64,000 nucleotides of DNA from Letharia columbiana (lineage: Eukaryota; Ascomycota; Lecanoromycetes; Lecanorales; Parmeliaceae): assembly GCF_014066305.1 (NCBI RefSeq), contig NW_023501081.1, positions 248,001-312,000 of the forward strand, given 5' to 3'. Of this stretch, positions 47,111-61,130 are shown piece by piece. The notes under the pieces were generated by a model that saw only the letters and a program-made list of their open reading frames with translations, was not told where the DNA came from and did not search any database. Each line of letters opens with the position of its first letter. Position 1 is the stretch's first letter. A program made the translations under genes and the position numbers.

Positions 47111-50100
47111 GCTTAATATTATAAATCCCTTCTTTAGATATTTATTTAGATACTTCTTTATCTATTTTAACTTATATTCTAATATTAAATAGATTCTACT
47201 TTTCAAAAGTTTTATTTTATCGAAGCTATTATTAAATTTTAGCTTATAATTATAAGAATAATATAGAGAAAGTATATTCGTCTTAGTTCTATCGAAAATA
47301 TTAAAATAATTATAATACTTCGTAGATAGCTTATATTTTATCTTCTTAGAATTAATCTCTTTAATATTATTAATCTAAATAAGATAATTAAAATTATAAT
47401 ATCTTTTATATTTCTTTTCTAAGTTATAGAAATAGAGTTTATTAATTAATATATAAAAATCGCGAGATATTTAAATAATAAAAGATATATATAATATTAA
47501 TAAATTATTATAGATCTTATTTATTATTAATATAAATAGTTTATTATCTTTTTTATAGGCTAGTTAGTAGTAGATCGCTATATTAATCTTAGCGATATTA
47601 ATAAACTTAGACTTCTTACTATTCTTATTCTTATTTAAAAAGAAGATATTTAAATTAATCTTATTATTATAAGTAAGATAAGAGAAGACTTTATTATTTT
47701 AATATAATAGATAAAGAGATAAGATAATATAGATAGTCGAAGTTTCGAAGTTAATAGAAAGAGAAGTTCGTTTATTATTAATATCTAATTATTATTATAA
47801 TTATATCGATTAAATAGAAAGAGTATCTTATCTTATAATATATTAAAAACTATCTTATATTTATTTATTTAAGATTTTTTAATTATTATATTATATTTTA
47901 ATAATATAATTAATATTAAATATATTTCTTCTTAATAATCTTCTACTATTATCGTTTAGAGTAAATAATATATAATTAATTATTTTATAATCTAGTTATT
48001 ATAATTTCTTAGTAATTTAAATTATAATAGTAGAAGTAATTTTAGATATAAGACTTTATATATCGCTAGAATTAAGAACTCGTTTATAACTATATAAGTA
48101 TCGATATATTTATTATCTATAAGAGAGTTCTAAAATAAATATTTTCTCTCTTATAATAATAGCGTAACTTATATATAAAAAGAACGACGTGTTAAGGCGT
48201 TATTAAAGATATCTATTAGATATACTTTATAAGTACCTCTTATTATAACTTTAAAAGAGACTATTTATTTCTCGAATTTAATAAAAAATCGTCGCTATCT
48301 ATAATATCGACGTTATTAATTTTAAATTCTTTATCTATTTTTATCGCGTAAAGTTATACTTTCTTAAAGATCTTTTTATTCGACCTCAATTTAAGATAGT
48401 TATTATATAGTTATTTTAATAGTAATCTTTCTTATCATAGTTATAGTATATTAATTTTCTTAATTTTAAATTAATCTTAATATTTAGAGGCGTAGTAATT
48501 ATAATCTTAATAATAGATATAAGATATATATTAATCGTAATTTATATTATAATTAACTTAATAATAGTCTTTATAAACTTTATATCTTTATATCTAGTAC
48601 GATATAAGTTATTTAATTTTCGAAGATATTTCTTTATAGTCTTTAAGATAATAAATCTCTTTTATAATCTTCTATAACTTTCTTAGATTCTTTCTTAATT
48701 TATTTAAAAGATAATACTCTATTATAACGATTTTTTTAATATTAAAAATAATAACTAATTAAATAAAGTCTAAATAGAAATCGATAAATAATTAAATCTC
48801 TTATTATAAAGTATTTATCTTATATTATATATTATTATATTAATCTAAATTCTTATAAATATCGATTAACTCGTTTATAATCTTATTAATAGATTAATAT
48901 AAATTAATAAAGTTTCGAAGTCTTCTATATATAGTATATTATATAGTCTTATCGTCGAGTTATAAGACTATATAAACTATCTTAAAGTCTTTAATAAGAT
49001 AATAATCGCTATTAACCTTAAATTTCTATTTTATTTTAAAGAATTAGTCGTTTTAGATAGAGATTAATATTATCGATAAATAGAGATAAATCTAAAATTT
49101 TAATTAATTTCTCTTTTAAATATCTAGATATATATTCTTTCTCAATCGAAGATAGTTATAAGTCTTTTATCGACTATATATTAAGGCTATTAACTTTTCG
49201 CTATAAGAAAGTTAGATTCTTCTAAAAGTCTTAGACTAGTTAATTTATCTTCTCGATTATTCTATAAATCTAAAATAAATTATTTATAACTAGATTCTTT
49301 TTTATTATAACGACGTAATATCGAGTAATAATCTTTCGAAAATTATCTCGCTTCTAACGAATCTTATTTAATATAATTATAAATTTGTTAGAGTTAATAC
49401 TTAATTTAATATTATAATTATAAACTATTAGCGATATTCTAAAATATTTCTATTAAGTCTATCTCGTCGACTATATTATCTAATAGAATTAATATTTATT
49501 AAAACTTAATTTACTCTAGTAGAGTCTTAATTTAATTTATTCTTTTAATATTAGACTTTACTATAAAAAAGAAAGGTTTTAAATAAAGTAAAGAGAAGTT
49601 TAAATACTTTAAAAGAATAGATATTAGAAATATTAGATATACTAGAGAATAGTAAAGTTTCTTTAAAACGCGTCGAAATTATTCGATATTAAGAATAAAA
49701 TTTTTTACTATAAAGTCTAAGGGATATTTCTTTACGAGAGTTTAATATATTTATCTCTTAATTATTTAAGATATTAAGAAGATTATAAGTATTTTAAATA
49801 GTACTCTTTTAAGTATACTTACTTCGTCTAGAGAGTTTCTTATCTTATAGAGAAGTTATATATAAGAAAGCTTATAAATAATTTTTAATATTATTTTAAT
49901 AATATTAGCTATTTCTTTCAATTCGCTAGCTATATAAATAATTTAATATCTTATTTATCTCTCGACTACTATTTATCGAGTTTAATTCGCTTTAAAATCG
50001 AATTATCTATTTAATAGACTTATTTAGAAATATAATAACTTAACTTAATTTCTTATTAAAGTCTCTATTAGCGCGTTTCTTTAAATTTATTCGCTAATAT

Positions 50101-50131
50101 AAATAAAATAAGTAAGTTAATCTTAATTATA

Positions 50132-50220
50132 GTATTAGAATTAATATAGATATAATATTAATATAGATATTTTAAATAAGATAACTAAGATATCGAATTA
50201 TATAGATAAAAGAAAGATAT
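50132..50220 (-). repeat. LTR-like copy 2 (5' side of element A)
   Basis: Direct copy of 43441-43532, on the upstream side of the element in its minus orientation. Confidence 0.62.
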
Positions 50221-51600
50221 ATATAATAATAAAAGTATATTCTTAAATAACTATAATTATATTATTTTATAAAAAAAGAGAATAACTATTAGAAATTATA
50301 ATTTTATTAAGATCTCTAATATTAATAATAACTTTTCTTTTATTTAGATATTTTTTTAGATCTAATATAAATTATCTTATAGACTATAAAAATAAGAAAA
50401 AAAAAAAATTAATTTTTTTAGATTAGCTTATCTTATTTTATATATATATCTTATTAAACTTTTTATTAATAAGCTTATAATCTTTTAAAGTTAGAGAATA
50501 AATCTTATTTTTTAATTTTATTATAAAAGATTATTAATCTATAATAATTAATATCTATAATTACTTCGCTTTAAAAAGATTAATAATATCGTTAAAATCT
50601 TTTTAAATATAAAAAATTTTCTTCTAAGATACTTTATATTATATTAATATACTTCTATTTTTTATAAATAGTAATTCTATTAAATAGCTAAGTTATTAAA
50701 ATAAGATTTATAATTATTTTCTCGATAGCTAACTTTAAAGTAATAAGATTAATAAATTTCTTAAATATAAACTCTTTATCTTTAAATACCTTAGTTATTA
50801 AAAAATAATTCTTTATTTAAATTAAATAATCTTCTTTAACTTTATATTTAATTACGAAATTAATTCTATAATAGCGAGATATTATAAATAAAATATTATT
50901 ATTATTTCGAATAGAAATAAAGTTAAAATTTATATCTATAAGATATATATAAATTTTATTTATCTTTAATTTAAAAAGAAAGTCTCGATTAGAAAATAGA
51001 ATCTTATTTTATAAAGATATAATAATAAATCTAATAAATTTTAAAGAAATAACTTAATATTATTCTAATTTTATAATTTATTAAATTTTTATATTATTTC
51101 TAGCGATAGCTTATATTAATATAGCGATATTTCTATATTTAATAAGAATTACTTTCTTTTATAAAAGATTAATTACTACTTCTTCTAAATTAAATATATC
51201 TATTTCTATTAAAAGATTTATCTTAAAATTATTTATAATATATATATCTTAAATAAACTTAATTATAATAAACTTTTCTTTCGAAATTTTATCTTTTATA
51301 AAAAAAGAAAGAATAATTTATTTATTAATAAAATATCGATTTAAATTAATTTTATATAAAATAATTAAAATTATATACTTTTTAATAAAAAAGAGAATAT
51401 TAATCTCTTTAAGAAAACTCGATTTTTTATACTTATTAAGTATTTAATATCTAGATATTCTAATTTTAATAAAGTTTTTAAAAAAAACTAAATAGTCTAA
51501 TAAGATAATATTATAATTAAAAGATTATTTTATTATTCGGATTTATAAGTACTACGAACTCGATTAATTCGAGTTTTTTAGAAATAAACGCCTTTTTTAA
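50221..51600 (-). pseudogene. RIP-degraded Ty3/gypsy pol, element B (right part)
   Basis: Minus-strand reading ends, just before the element A boundary, with KRKVIINIRDLNKIIISNSY, the damaged form of the (K/R)xRvVvDiR.LNk..lpDsYPlPl block that opens the reverse transcriptase of one fungal gypsy lineage. Upstream, 51560-50700 contains further pol-like phrases (LLIEIDIFNLEEVVINLL, FNFIPIRNNNNILFII). The reading stops at the element A LTR, and the 3' part of B (integrase end) is found beyond element A at 43440-41820. The RT palm/RNase H part of B was not found, so B also lost sequence. Confidence 0.66.
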
Positions 51601-54600
51601 TAGTATTTTCTTAGAGATCTATATTAACTCCTTTAATAGTAAATTAAGTATAATATTCTTCTCTCTAAGAATCTTTCTAGTATTCTTTAAAGGGGCTATT
51701 CGATAATAAGATTTCTTTTTAAAATAAATATATAACTAATTATTAAATAAAAACTTCTTTTAATATTTTCGATAAACTAATAAATCTTTTATCTTACTTA
51801 TAATAATATAGTAAATAATTAAAATAAATCTAATATCGACTTTCTCATTTTTATAATTAGATTTCTTATCTTCTAAAGCCTTATTTTTATATATATTATA
51901 AAAATAATTATTATTACTTATATAATATATCGAAGAATTTTATAAATATATAGAATTATAGTTTTTATAATAACTTTTAAAAATAAAGCTTTTATTTCTA
52001 AGATTATAAAAGTATACTTTCTATAGAAATTAAGATATAGATATTCTTATAAATTTCTAACTATTATATTTCTATTTATCGCTATATTATCTAATTAAAT
52101 AAAATAAATATCTATTATAATTTTAATAGTTTATTTAATTTAAATACTACGATTAATTTAGTTAAGCGTTTCTAATTATAATTATAAATAACTACTTAAA
52201 AGTCGATAAGACGTTTTTTAAAGCTTAATTTTTTAAAGCTATAATCGAAGTTTAAGCTTAAGCTAAAGACTAAACTTATAAAAATTATTATTTAAATAAC
52301 TATATATAAGAAAATACTTAATCGTCTTAATTCTATTAATAAAATCTATAAACTTAAAAAGTATAAGAGGGATATATAGAGAAATTCGGCTATTATTAAT
52401 ATTTATAGTTTAAATATAATAATCTTAACTAATAAGAATAAGTATTATATATTTACGAATTTATTATAAAAGAGTAAAAAGAAAGAAATAATCGCTTTTA
52501 AGCTTTTTAAAATCTATCTTATTATTCTTTATAAAAAAATCTATTTTTATTAAATCGTTATTTATAATCTTAATCTTAAACTTTCTTTTATATATTTTTA
52601 TATTATAATTTCTTTTATTAATTAAAACGATATTATAACTTCTTTCTATTATTAAATTTTTTTATAAATTTATAAAGCGTAGTCTAAGAAGTTAAAGAAG
52701 ATATAATAATTTATAATTCGATTTTTAAATAATTTCACACCTAAATTATTTAAGCGTATTTCTTAAAAAATTTATTTATATAATATACTTAAAGACGCTC
52801 TATATATATTTTATAAGATTATATTTACTATTAATATTATTAAAAGTATAAACTTATCTTATAAATTAATTTAGAATTAAAAATATAAATATTTTAAAAC
52901 GATTCTATAGTCGAGTAAGCGTTCTTTTTAATTCTATTTAAAATTATATTATTATATTTTTTTTATTTTAAAATAATATATTTAATTATTAGAATAAGAT
53001 AACTTCTTAAAAATAAATTAAGAGATTTATATATATAATATTCTCTTTTTTAATTATAACGTAATCTTTTATATATTAATAAAAAGAATATACTTTTCGA
53101 TATATAATTTCTTTATTATTAAAAATAATATTATTAATATTATATAATTCTTTTAAATCTAAATAAAAGAATCTTAGATTAAAGATATAAAAATTATTAT
53201 TAGATTCTCTCGAAGTAGCTTATTTAAAAGATTCTAAAAAATCTTATAAACCTATTAAATCTATAATATTAAAAAAGAATTATAAATTTTTTAAAGTTAC
53301 TTATATAGCTTATAATATAATCTATTATATTATTAAATTTACTTTTATAAATAAAAATAATATTTATTAAGAACTTTCTTAATTTTATAAAAGCTAATTT
53401 TCGCTAGAATTAGATCTCGAAGTAATATTTTCTAAATTAAAAGCTTCTAACTAATTAAAAACTAATTTATTAAATTTATTATTAGAAAATTCTATACTTA
53501 AGAAATTTCGATATTTTTTATTATTATTTCTCGATATCTTATTAAATGTAACTAAGCTTAATAAAAAGAGAATCTTACTTATTAAGTTTATAGCTATATA
53601 GAGATTTTAGAAATTTAATATACTTAATTTTTTTAAAGTTTAATTTATTTTTAATATAGAATTTAAAAGCGATAAGAAGAAAGATAAAAACTAAAATCGA
53701 TAAAGAGATTAAGATCTTCGTGTAAGATTTATAAATAATAATAATAAAAAATTAGTAAATCTTTTTTCTTTATCTTTATTAAGTTTAAAAAAAGTTCTAT
53801 TATTAAAATAAAAAGATTAAATTAGATATCTTAAAAAAAAGATAACAACTCTAGAAAGATATCTATATAATCTTTTAAATTAAGATTTAAATTTTTAAAA
53901 ATAAAGATATTCTTAAATTTAAATTAAGTTATTCTAACTTATTAAATAAGAAAATAATTACTATTTATATAATAATAAACTTCTTATATAAAGATAGTAA
54001 CTACTCTTATTAGAGTACTTATAAATTTAAAATTATAATTTTAAAAAAAGAATAAATTAGAGGTTTCTCTAATCGAGTAATCTTCGAAGAAGAGACTAAA
54101 TTAATACTTTAAAATTAATCTTATTAAATATATAAATTTTAATTACGTAGAACGTCGATAAATAGATTATAAATCTATATAATCGATTTAATAATCTAAT
54201 AATAATTCTTATTAAGAATCTACTTATAAAGTTTAGAATTTTTTATTAAGAAAGCTTAAAATTAAAAGATAAATAAAATTATTAATTTTATTAGAATAGA
54301 TTTTCTAACTTCGTTAATTATAAATAATTATATTCTATTATAAAAAGATATAGAGAGAATATAAAAAGAAAGATTTATTAAGAAGAAAGAAAAGTATTAA
54401 AAATAAAAGATAAGTTTCTTTTAAGAGAAGAAAAGCTATTTAAAAAAGTAGGGAAAAGTAAATAACTCTTATAGCGATCCTTCCTTTTAAAAAAGATCCT
54501 TTCTTTAAAAAAATAATAAATGTAAAACTTTTTAATATAAGAATAGTATCTCTAATACGAAAAATAATAAGAATAATAATTAAAGAATATAGAAAAGTCG

Positions 54601-56556
54601 CGTATTATTATTATTTATTAAGAATACTATATAAAAATATATATATATATTTCTAAAAGAAATTGATTTTTATAAAGAAAAAAAAGATATTTCTTAATTT
54701 TAATTATAATTAAATAATAAATAAGTTAAAGCTATAAACGTTCTCGAAGAAAGAAAAGAAAGCGATATATTAAGTCACGCTAGTAAGGTTTCTCGAAGAA
54801 GAAAAAAAAACGAATTAATTATTTCTCCCCCTATATCGAAAACAAAATATTTTTCTTTTTTTCTCAAAAAAAAATACAAAAAAAAAAAAACCCCCCTTTA
54901 TAATACTGATTAAGTTTTATCGATATACATATTAAAAAGAAGAATATTATTAAGCGCTTTTAGTAGTAAAAGAAGAAGAATATAAATAAAGTGGCGAGAA
55001 AACTCTAGATCTATTAGATTTAGGCGTTTATTAAATAATAGATATAGAATATAAATAATATAAAAGCTCTATCTAACGCGTTTATCGATATCTATAAATA
55101 TATAATAAGTAAAGATCTATTATATAGTCTTTTTCAAGAATTAAAAAAAAAATTTTTTATTTTTAAAATTTTAAAAAAGGGAGATTTATTAGTATATCTA
55201 TACTCTAGAATAATTAAAATAAAGATAGAGATAAAGTAAGGAATTTAATTAATATTATATAGTATTTTATTATAATTACTCCGCGATCTCTATAGTTAAA
55301 TACTTTAAATCTTATTTAAATATTTTAATTTTATTATTAAATATATAGTTTATAATACTCTATTTAAAATACTCTATTATAAATCTATTATAATTATTAA
55401 TATTAATTATATACTTTAAAAATTCTTTAAAGTTATTCTAAAAGATATATCGAAAGATCTTAAAATAACGTTATATCTACGTCTTAAGAATATTAAATAT
55501 TAATTTAATAGAATTATAATTAAGCGAGTATAAAGGGAGATATTTAATAAGATAGTCTTTAGTCTATATAATCTTAATAATATAAGAATCGATATAAACG
55601 CTAACGTTATTTAGAATAATAATACTACGCTTCTTAAGATACTTATTATAAAGAAATAATAATCGATTAATTAGCTAGTCGAGAATATCTTTCTTATTAT
55701 AATAGCTTTTCTTAATTTTAATATAGAATAGATAGCTAGTAGTAATATATATAGATAGAATATTAAAAGTATTATCTTATCTTATATTATTATAATATCG
55801 AATAGAATTATCGATAGAAGTATAGGCTATAAATCGTTATATCGTTTATAGCTTAAATAATAACTTATTAATAAAGATTAGCTACTCCGTTTTAATCTAA
55901 TTCATAAACGTTTACTATATAATACGAAGTATATTACTTTAAGAATCAATCCTTTAATTCTTCTTATATATAATTCTAGTCTATTTTAGAATTTTATAAA
56001 CGATAGACTTATAAACCTTAATATTTTACTTCTCTTTTAAGAATCGCGTTAATTTATCTTAATATAATTACGACTTTTAACGCTAATAGTTAAGAAAAGC
56101 GTTTAAAATAATAGATAAGAGGCTACGATATCGCTCTTATATATAAATATATCTATTATAAGAAATTACGATATTATTATAGATAGCAAGGTTTCGCTCT
56201 TATTAATACGCTATTAATATATTAAAATAAATATTCGTAGCTACGACTTTAAATTATTAATAGAATTTAAGTAAGAGTTAAATACGCTAATATATAGAGA
56301 AATTCTTTTTAAATAATAATATCGCGTTTAAAGTAAGAATTAAAGTAAAATATTAGAAAAAGCGTATATATTTACTAGCTTCGATATCGCGAATATTTAA
56401 TTAAAATAATAAATAATAATAGCTATTATAAGAGTAGTAAATACTTTTTTTTTAATTTTTTTTTAATAAACGCTAATAAAAAGTCGGAGGCGGAGCTAGG
56501 TTAGTTTTACCAAGCATTCTTATTTAATTTGCAATTCATAAATTTAATTCTATGAT

Positions 56557-57560
56557 CTACGGACAGGTACATGCATGAATTTCTACCAAGCGAACACATC
56601 TCAGCAGGAAATGACAGTGATTGTCCAGGTACCAATGTATCCATCCATCCGTTCCTTCAAGATCTAGTACGTTGTACCGTTCTATTGCCACGGGACCCGC
56701 AATAGAAAGAGACCATCTAAAGGCGCCTCGAACTTCACCAAAGAGAATAGTGTAGTTGCTGGATTCTGAAACATTCTTGGGCCCTTCCCGATGAATGTCC
56801 AACCGATACAATCCGCAATCCTTGATGATAGTGAGGGAGCTCTTCACAAAATTTGCTCTGCCAGCCGAGGACGCGGACAGGTATTTTCTCCTAATCCATC
56901 AATCGCCAGAACAAATTTTCATACCTCTGTGTGGTCTTTAAGCTCCGAAAACTGCATGACACATTCATGTAATTTGGACTCTCCATCTTCATCCGCTGAA
57001 TTATCAGGAAAAGGCTTTTCGCAATCATCGAATGGGTCGATGGACGAGCTATGAGGACGGTCTGCTCCAATATCGGACGATACAGGGCCCCCGTTTCCTG
57101 TCACGATTGGACTGACACTACGCCATTGGCATTGGGCTTGAAGAATGCATAGAAGCCATGGGTAAACTCCTCAACCGCGAGGTCTGTCGGATGGAAGTTC
57201 TTCTTCTATGTACCCTAAGTGGTTAGGATTAGGTCCCAGAAGATGCTCATTGTCTGAATACGAACCGCATTCATAAAGTACTTGCAGCTTTGGTAGCCTG
57301 GACTGGACGGCATCTATGACGGCGCTCCAGGATCCATAATGATCGCTTGAGCTGTCTTTCGTTTGCAGCGTGGACATGAATTGGCGGGCCCAGAGTCCAG
57401 GAACTGTCCATTGTATGGGCTTGGTAAGAGATCTTTGCGTTTTTTCGATCAAGGAGGTCACTCGACGGAGGTCACCGGTAAAGAAGGAAGCAAATTCCAG
57501 CTCACACTCACTATGTAGCCTATGTCCTGGTCAAAAGGCGTGTAAAATCCTGGGTTTCTT
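56557..57560 (-). pseudogene. broken hypothetical protein gene at the block border
   Basis: Minus-strand frames at 57560-57171, 57104-56919 and 56847-56557 look like pieces of one protein, but no set of splice sites that I tried joins them. The first piece (FTGDLRRVTSLIEKTQRSL, then IQWTVPGLWARQFMSTLQ and YGSWSAVIDAVQSRLPKLQ) stops at 57171; the next frame then reads EEFTHGFYAFFKPNANG, which would be its natural continuation after a one-base shift. A GAG/GTATGA donor at about 56925 exists, but its acceptor gives the wrong frame for the last piece. No ATG start with context was found for the first piece. Best explained as a frameshifted, 5'-truncated remnant; an unusual multi-exon gene remains possible. 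Family unknown. Confidence 0.45.
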
Positions 57561-58115
57561 GGCATTCACTTATGGGTTCTACACACGGCCAGGATATTGG
57601 ATCTTCCCGGACCTCCAGAGCCCATTTCAAGTTGTTGTACCTAGGTCTAACATAGCTAGCATCGGACTTTGCAAGATCGAACCAATGTAAACGGTATCCT
57701 TGTCTTGGGTTCCGAGGTCTAACGCGTTTGAGGGTGTATCACTTGCATGCAGACTGCAGTTCTTTTCATTGAAAGATTATAATCTCTCACGCAACGATCT
57801 AATCTGATCGCAAAGGAGACAAACAGGATATGGATATTTCCATCATCTTTTGTTCAACATCGCTAGCTGAGACCTGAACTAACAAGCTTTGGTGGGTATG
57901 TACGATGCATTTCGACGGATCTATATACTTCGCGACCAAGCCATTGTTTGTACCACCGTCTGGTGTCAACAGCAGACGAATTCGAAGGCAACAAGAGCGG
58001 CAAGACTAATACCCTGACTCTGTGGGCGTACTTTTGCCATGAGATATGGACATGTAAGGTTCCTGATCCATTTGTTGTCAGCCAACCACATACGAGGCAA
58101 AAGCTGGTGGTAGTG
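57561..58115. other. intergenic, no gene seen
   Basis: Normal-composition DNA between the broken border gene and the 3' end of the CHO2-type gene. The plus-strand frame starting at 57948 is largely antisense to the 3' exon of CHO2. Nothing else recognised. Confidence 0.5.
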
Positions 58116-61100
58116 CTACAGATTACTGACCAAAACCTTTTTGGCGTTGCAGACTCGCCACGACAGATTGCGGACGTTGCCGTCGGCTTGGACGACCTCA
58201 GGTGCAAATTCTATCCCGAACCTGTATGTTCATCAGTATTTGGCTTGCAGCATTTATCGAGGGCCAAGAGCGACTTACATCTGGTGCACCGCAAAGACCA
58301 CTCTCTTTGCAAACTTCCCGTCCCTCTCTACCTGACCGCCGAAGGTCTCGTCCACAGTAGAAGGTGCAATATCTGGATCTCTATCAAGACAGTTTCTTAT
58401 CAGCTGCAACAAAGCGTCCTCCACAGCACCGCGAATCGATCCATTTGCATCGACTTCGACGTCGTCCTCATCAAATTTGTTGATCCTAGTCTCGAATGGT
58501 AGTGAGATGGCCATAACGTTGTGCTTTCCGTTGTGATGATATCTGAACTCGAAGACCCCTGTTGTCCACCACAGCTTGTCCCCTGAAAATTCCATCTCGC
58601 CCGAAAGATAATCTTTGGTCTCCCCATCTTTACGTCCGGCCCCCGATACTCGGATATCGCTTACGAGGATGCCGCGATCTGAGATAATGGAACCGTACTG
58701 ATCTTGATTGGTTGCCACCCATCGGCCTTGGGAAGAGACCCGAGTAGCATCCCGCGAAGCGTGATCTGCAACCATGTACAGGCCTACCCAGTCCTTCTTG
58801 CTGTGATTCAAGGGCGCCGTCCATCGCACTTTGATTGGTGCACCATATTCAAAGCTCAAAGTCTTGAACGACGAGCGCTGTTCGGGTCTTGCCTGATTTT
58901 GTTTCCCGCTTGTGTACGTCGCACAGGATGTTGAGGGCGTGCCTTCGACCTCCAATGAGTATTCATTTGGGTCATAACCAGCGAGATCTGGCGCTACTCT
59001 GGTGATGCTGATGCGTGTGGGATGTTTGAGTAAAGCTGTTGAGTCCTTCACGAAAAGGCTCACGCCTGCTGCAATCTTGGGACGAGCAGCATCGATAAAG
59101 TCTTCGAATGAATCGATTGTTCCTTCCAGGAGTTTGTCGACACTGCCTCGCCACTGAAACAGATGTGGGGGGAGCGATCGCTTCAGGCTCTTGACCAGAC
59201 CAGATTCCCGCCGCAGGCTCTGACCGTACAGCTTTTGCATGTGTGGCCGCTCGACAAGCTGGATGAATGCAAGGGTTAAGACATGGCTGAGCAACGCGAG
59301 AAAGAAGATTGCGCTGCTCCTGGTAATTAGCGCTGCACCCCAGACACCGGCTAGTCCTATCACTCGTTCGGGATTGTTGAGGAAGCGGTATATGCCACTG
59401 TATGTCAACTTCGGAGAGTGATCGAAAAAGAAATCTCCGAAGAACCAGCCGAACTCGCCCAGTGAATCGTAGATACTGACTGCCGTCCAAATTTGTAACG
59501 CCACCAAGCTAATACCCACCACATGCTTCAGAAGGACCAGCCCATGCTCCCAATCTTGCGGGAGTGAGTACATCTTCCACGATGCCGCTACGAAGCTTGC
59601 ATAGGACAATGTCATGGAGAGATGATATATTCCTTTCCATTGGCGCCAGGCTTCTTCGGTGCTCTCACCATATTTGAGGAAATGACGTGTCCATCGTTTC
59701 TTGGATGACTGTCGGTTGAGTAGATATCCCACACCCATCGAATACCACAGACGCCACAGTGCTGCATTGATGACAAATAATCCTTGGTAGAACGGAGTTG
59801 ACGGTGTCAAGACCACCAAGACGAAGATGTATATCTGTAGGAGAATGACCGAGGTATCGGTCACTCGGTGTAGGTCAATGTTCTTGAGCCCGATGAGATT
59901 GTGCACCGGTGAGGGCTGGTTCGTAGAGGCTAGCCGTGGCGCATTGTAGCCGCGATCAACGTCCGTAGATTGACTATCGTCATGCTCAACCTCCGACTGA
60001 GATTCAGATTGGAGTCTCCTGGAAGGGGGAGAATTGTACGTCTTCTCAATATGAGGGTTTTCTATCCATACTAGGAATGCGAACTGAGCAGCATGGGCAA
60101 CGATGGATATGAAGAGGACCTTGTAGCTGGCCGCGATGAGTGAAATACCGTAGTAACCAGCGTATCCGACTGAGTACATGGGATGAGGAGCCATCTCGAA
60201 GACACCATCAAATGTCAATTCCTGATCAATCAGATAGAAAAAGTCTCCCCAGTACCAGGCATAGTCTTTGACGACTCGATGAGCATCAAGCTTAACCCAA
60301 AGATTGAAGCCAAATAACCCCCAGCCGGTAGCCCAGCGTAGGAAAGTAAGTGCCATACCTTCGTCAGCAGGTCGGCCACCACATGCAATGGCAAATAGGA
60401 CATAAGATACGAAGTCGCACATTAGAATGAGGTCGACCACACGCCGAAAGACAAGCCAGGTATTATATTCGATGGGCGCATCCTCGAACTTGTAATCCTG
60501 GGGTATCTTGGTTTCCATCTCCCGCTTCAAAATACGGTACAGCATTGGATGTGGATTCCCCCCAGTCTTGGGATCGACAAATATCTTCGATCTTTTTGCC
60601 CAGGCCACCAGCCTCAAGTGGCGCGATTGAATATGTAGTAGATAGCCTATGCCGACATTGTAGCATGCTCGCCAAAAGAGGAAGACGACCGCAAAAACTG
60701 GTATTCGAAGAGAGTCCGGTAGGACAAAAAGTGTTGCAATGTGTATGCCTAAGACAGCAAGGACTATGAGGTCTGAGACGTTTTTCGGTTGGCTGGGCGA
60801 GAGGAGCTGGGATACCATATCATGAGTCTGAGGGACCGTGAATACTATTGCAATTTGATGTCAGCCATTGTGAAGCTTGTTCTCAAGGGAACACAAGTTC
60901 TGGGCTCAGGCCAAGGGCCCTATGCTCTGGCTCGTCTTTCCTGTAACAAAGCGATGGACAAGCTCGACATGCCTGTGATTAAATGACTATATGATTGACT
61001 CACCCGTTCCATCTGGAGTTCTGCCACACGTTTTCTCACTCTTTCCTTCTTCCCAGTTTGGCTGTATGTTATCGTTGTGATCCTCCTTGGGCTCCTTTGG

Positions 61101-61130
61101 CCTTCGTTCTCGCAGGCCATTTCGGTCCAT
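58116..61130 (-). CDS. CHO2: phosphatidylethanolamine N-methyltransferase (CHO2 type)
   Basis: Three exons on the minus strand: 61130-61004, 60844-58279, 58221-58116; 932 aa, the usual length of fungal Cho2. Exon 1 gives [13 protein letters not shown] and ends in CGRTPDGT; across the 159-bp intron follows [20 protein letters not shown], a hallmark N-terminus of fungal Cho2. Two phospholipid-methyltransferase repeats follow, each with several membrane helices: [15 protein letters not shown] in the first and [15 protein letters not shown] in the second. The C-terminal ~300 residues are soluble. The last exon reads [15 protein letters not shown]. Reaction: first methylation of phosphatidylethanolamine with S-adenosylmethionine in the endoplasmic reticulum, the entry to de novo phosphatidylcholine synthesis. 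Divergent from NBP35 with a 1.04-kb spacer. Confidence 0.92.

Larger units (their letters stand above)
43441..50220 (-). mobile_element. RIP-degraded Ty3/gypsy element A, near full length
   Basis: About 6.8 kb bounded by direct repeats of about 90 bp (43441-43532 and 50132-50220). A Ty3/gypsy reverse transcriptase is readable on the minus strand at 47110-46580, so gag/protease should lie at about 50000-47500 and RNase H/integrase at 46500-43600. The latter is also present in the inverted partial copy at 38940-41655. All frames are broken. True LTR ends are uncertain because only ~90 bp are clearly shared. Confidence 0.72.

Noticed and set aside
54835..54925. C-rich and A-rich short stretch as a possible telomere-like or LTR junction
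   Set aside because: Too short and without TTAGGG-type or repeated words; recorded only as a less mutated spot in the block.
57948..58502. 184-codon plus-strand frame
   Set aside because: Antisense to the 3' exons and intron of CHO2.
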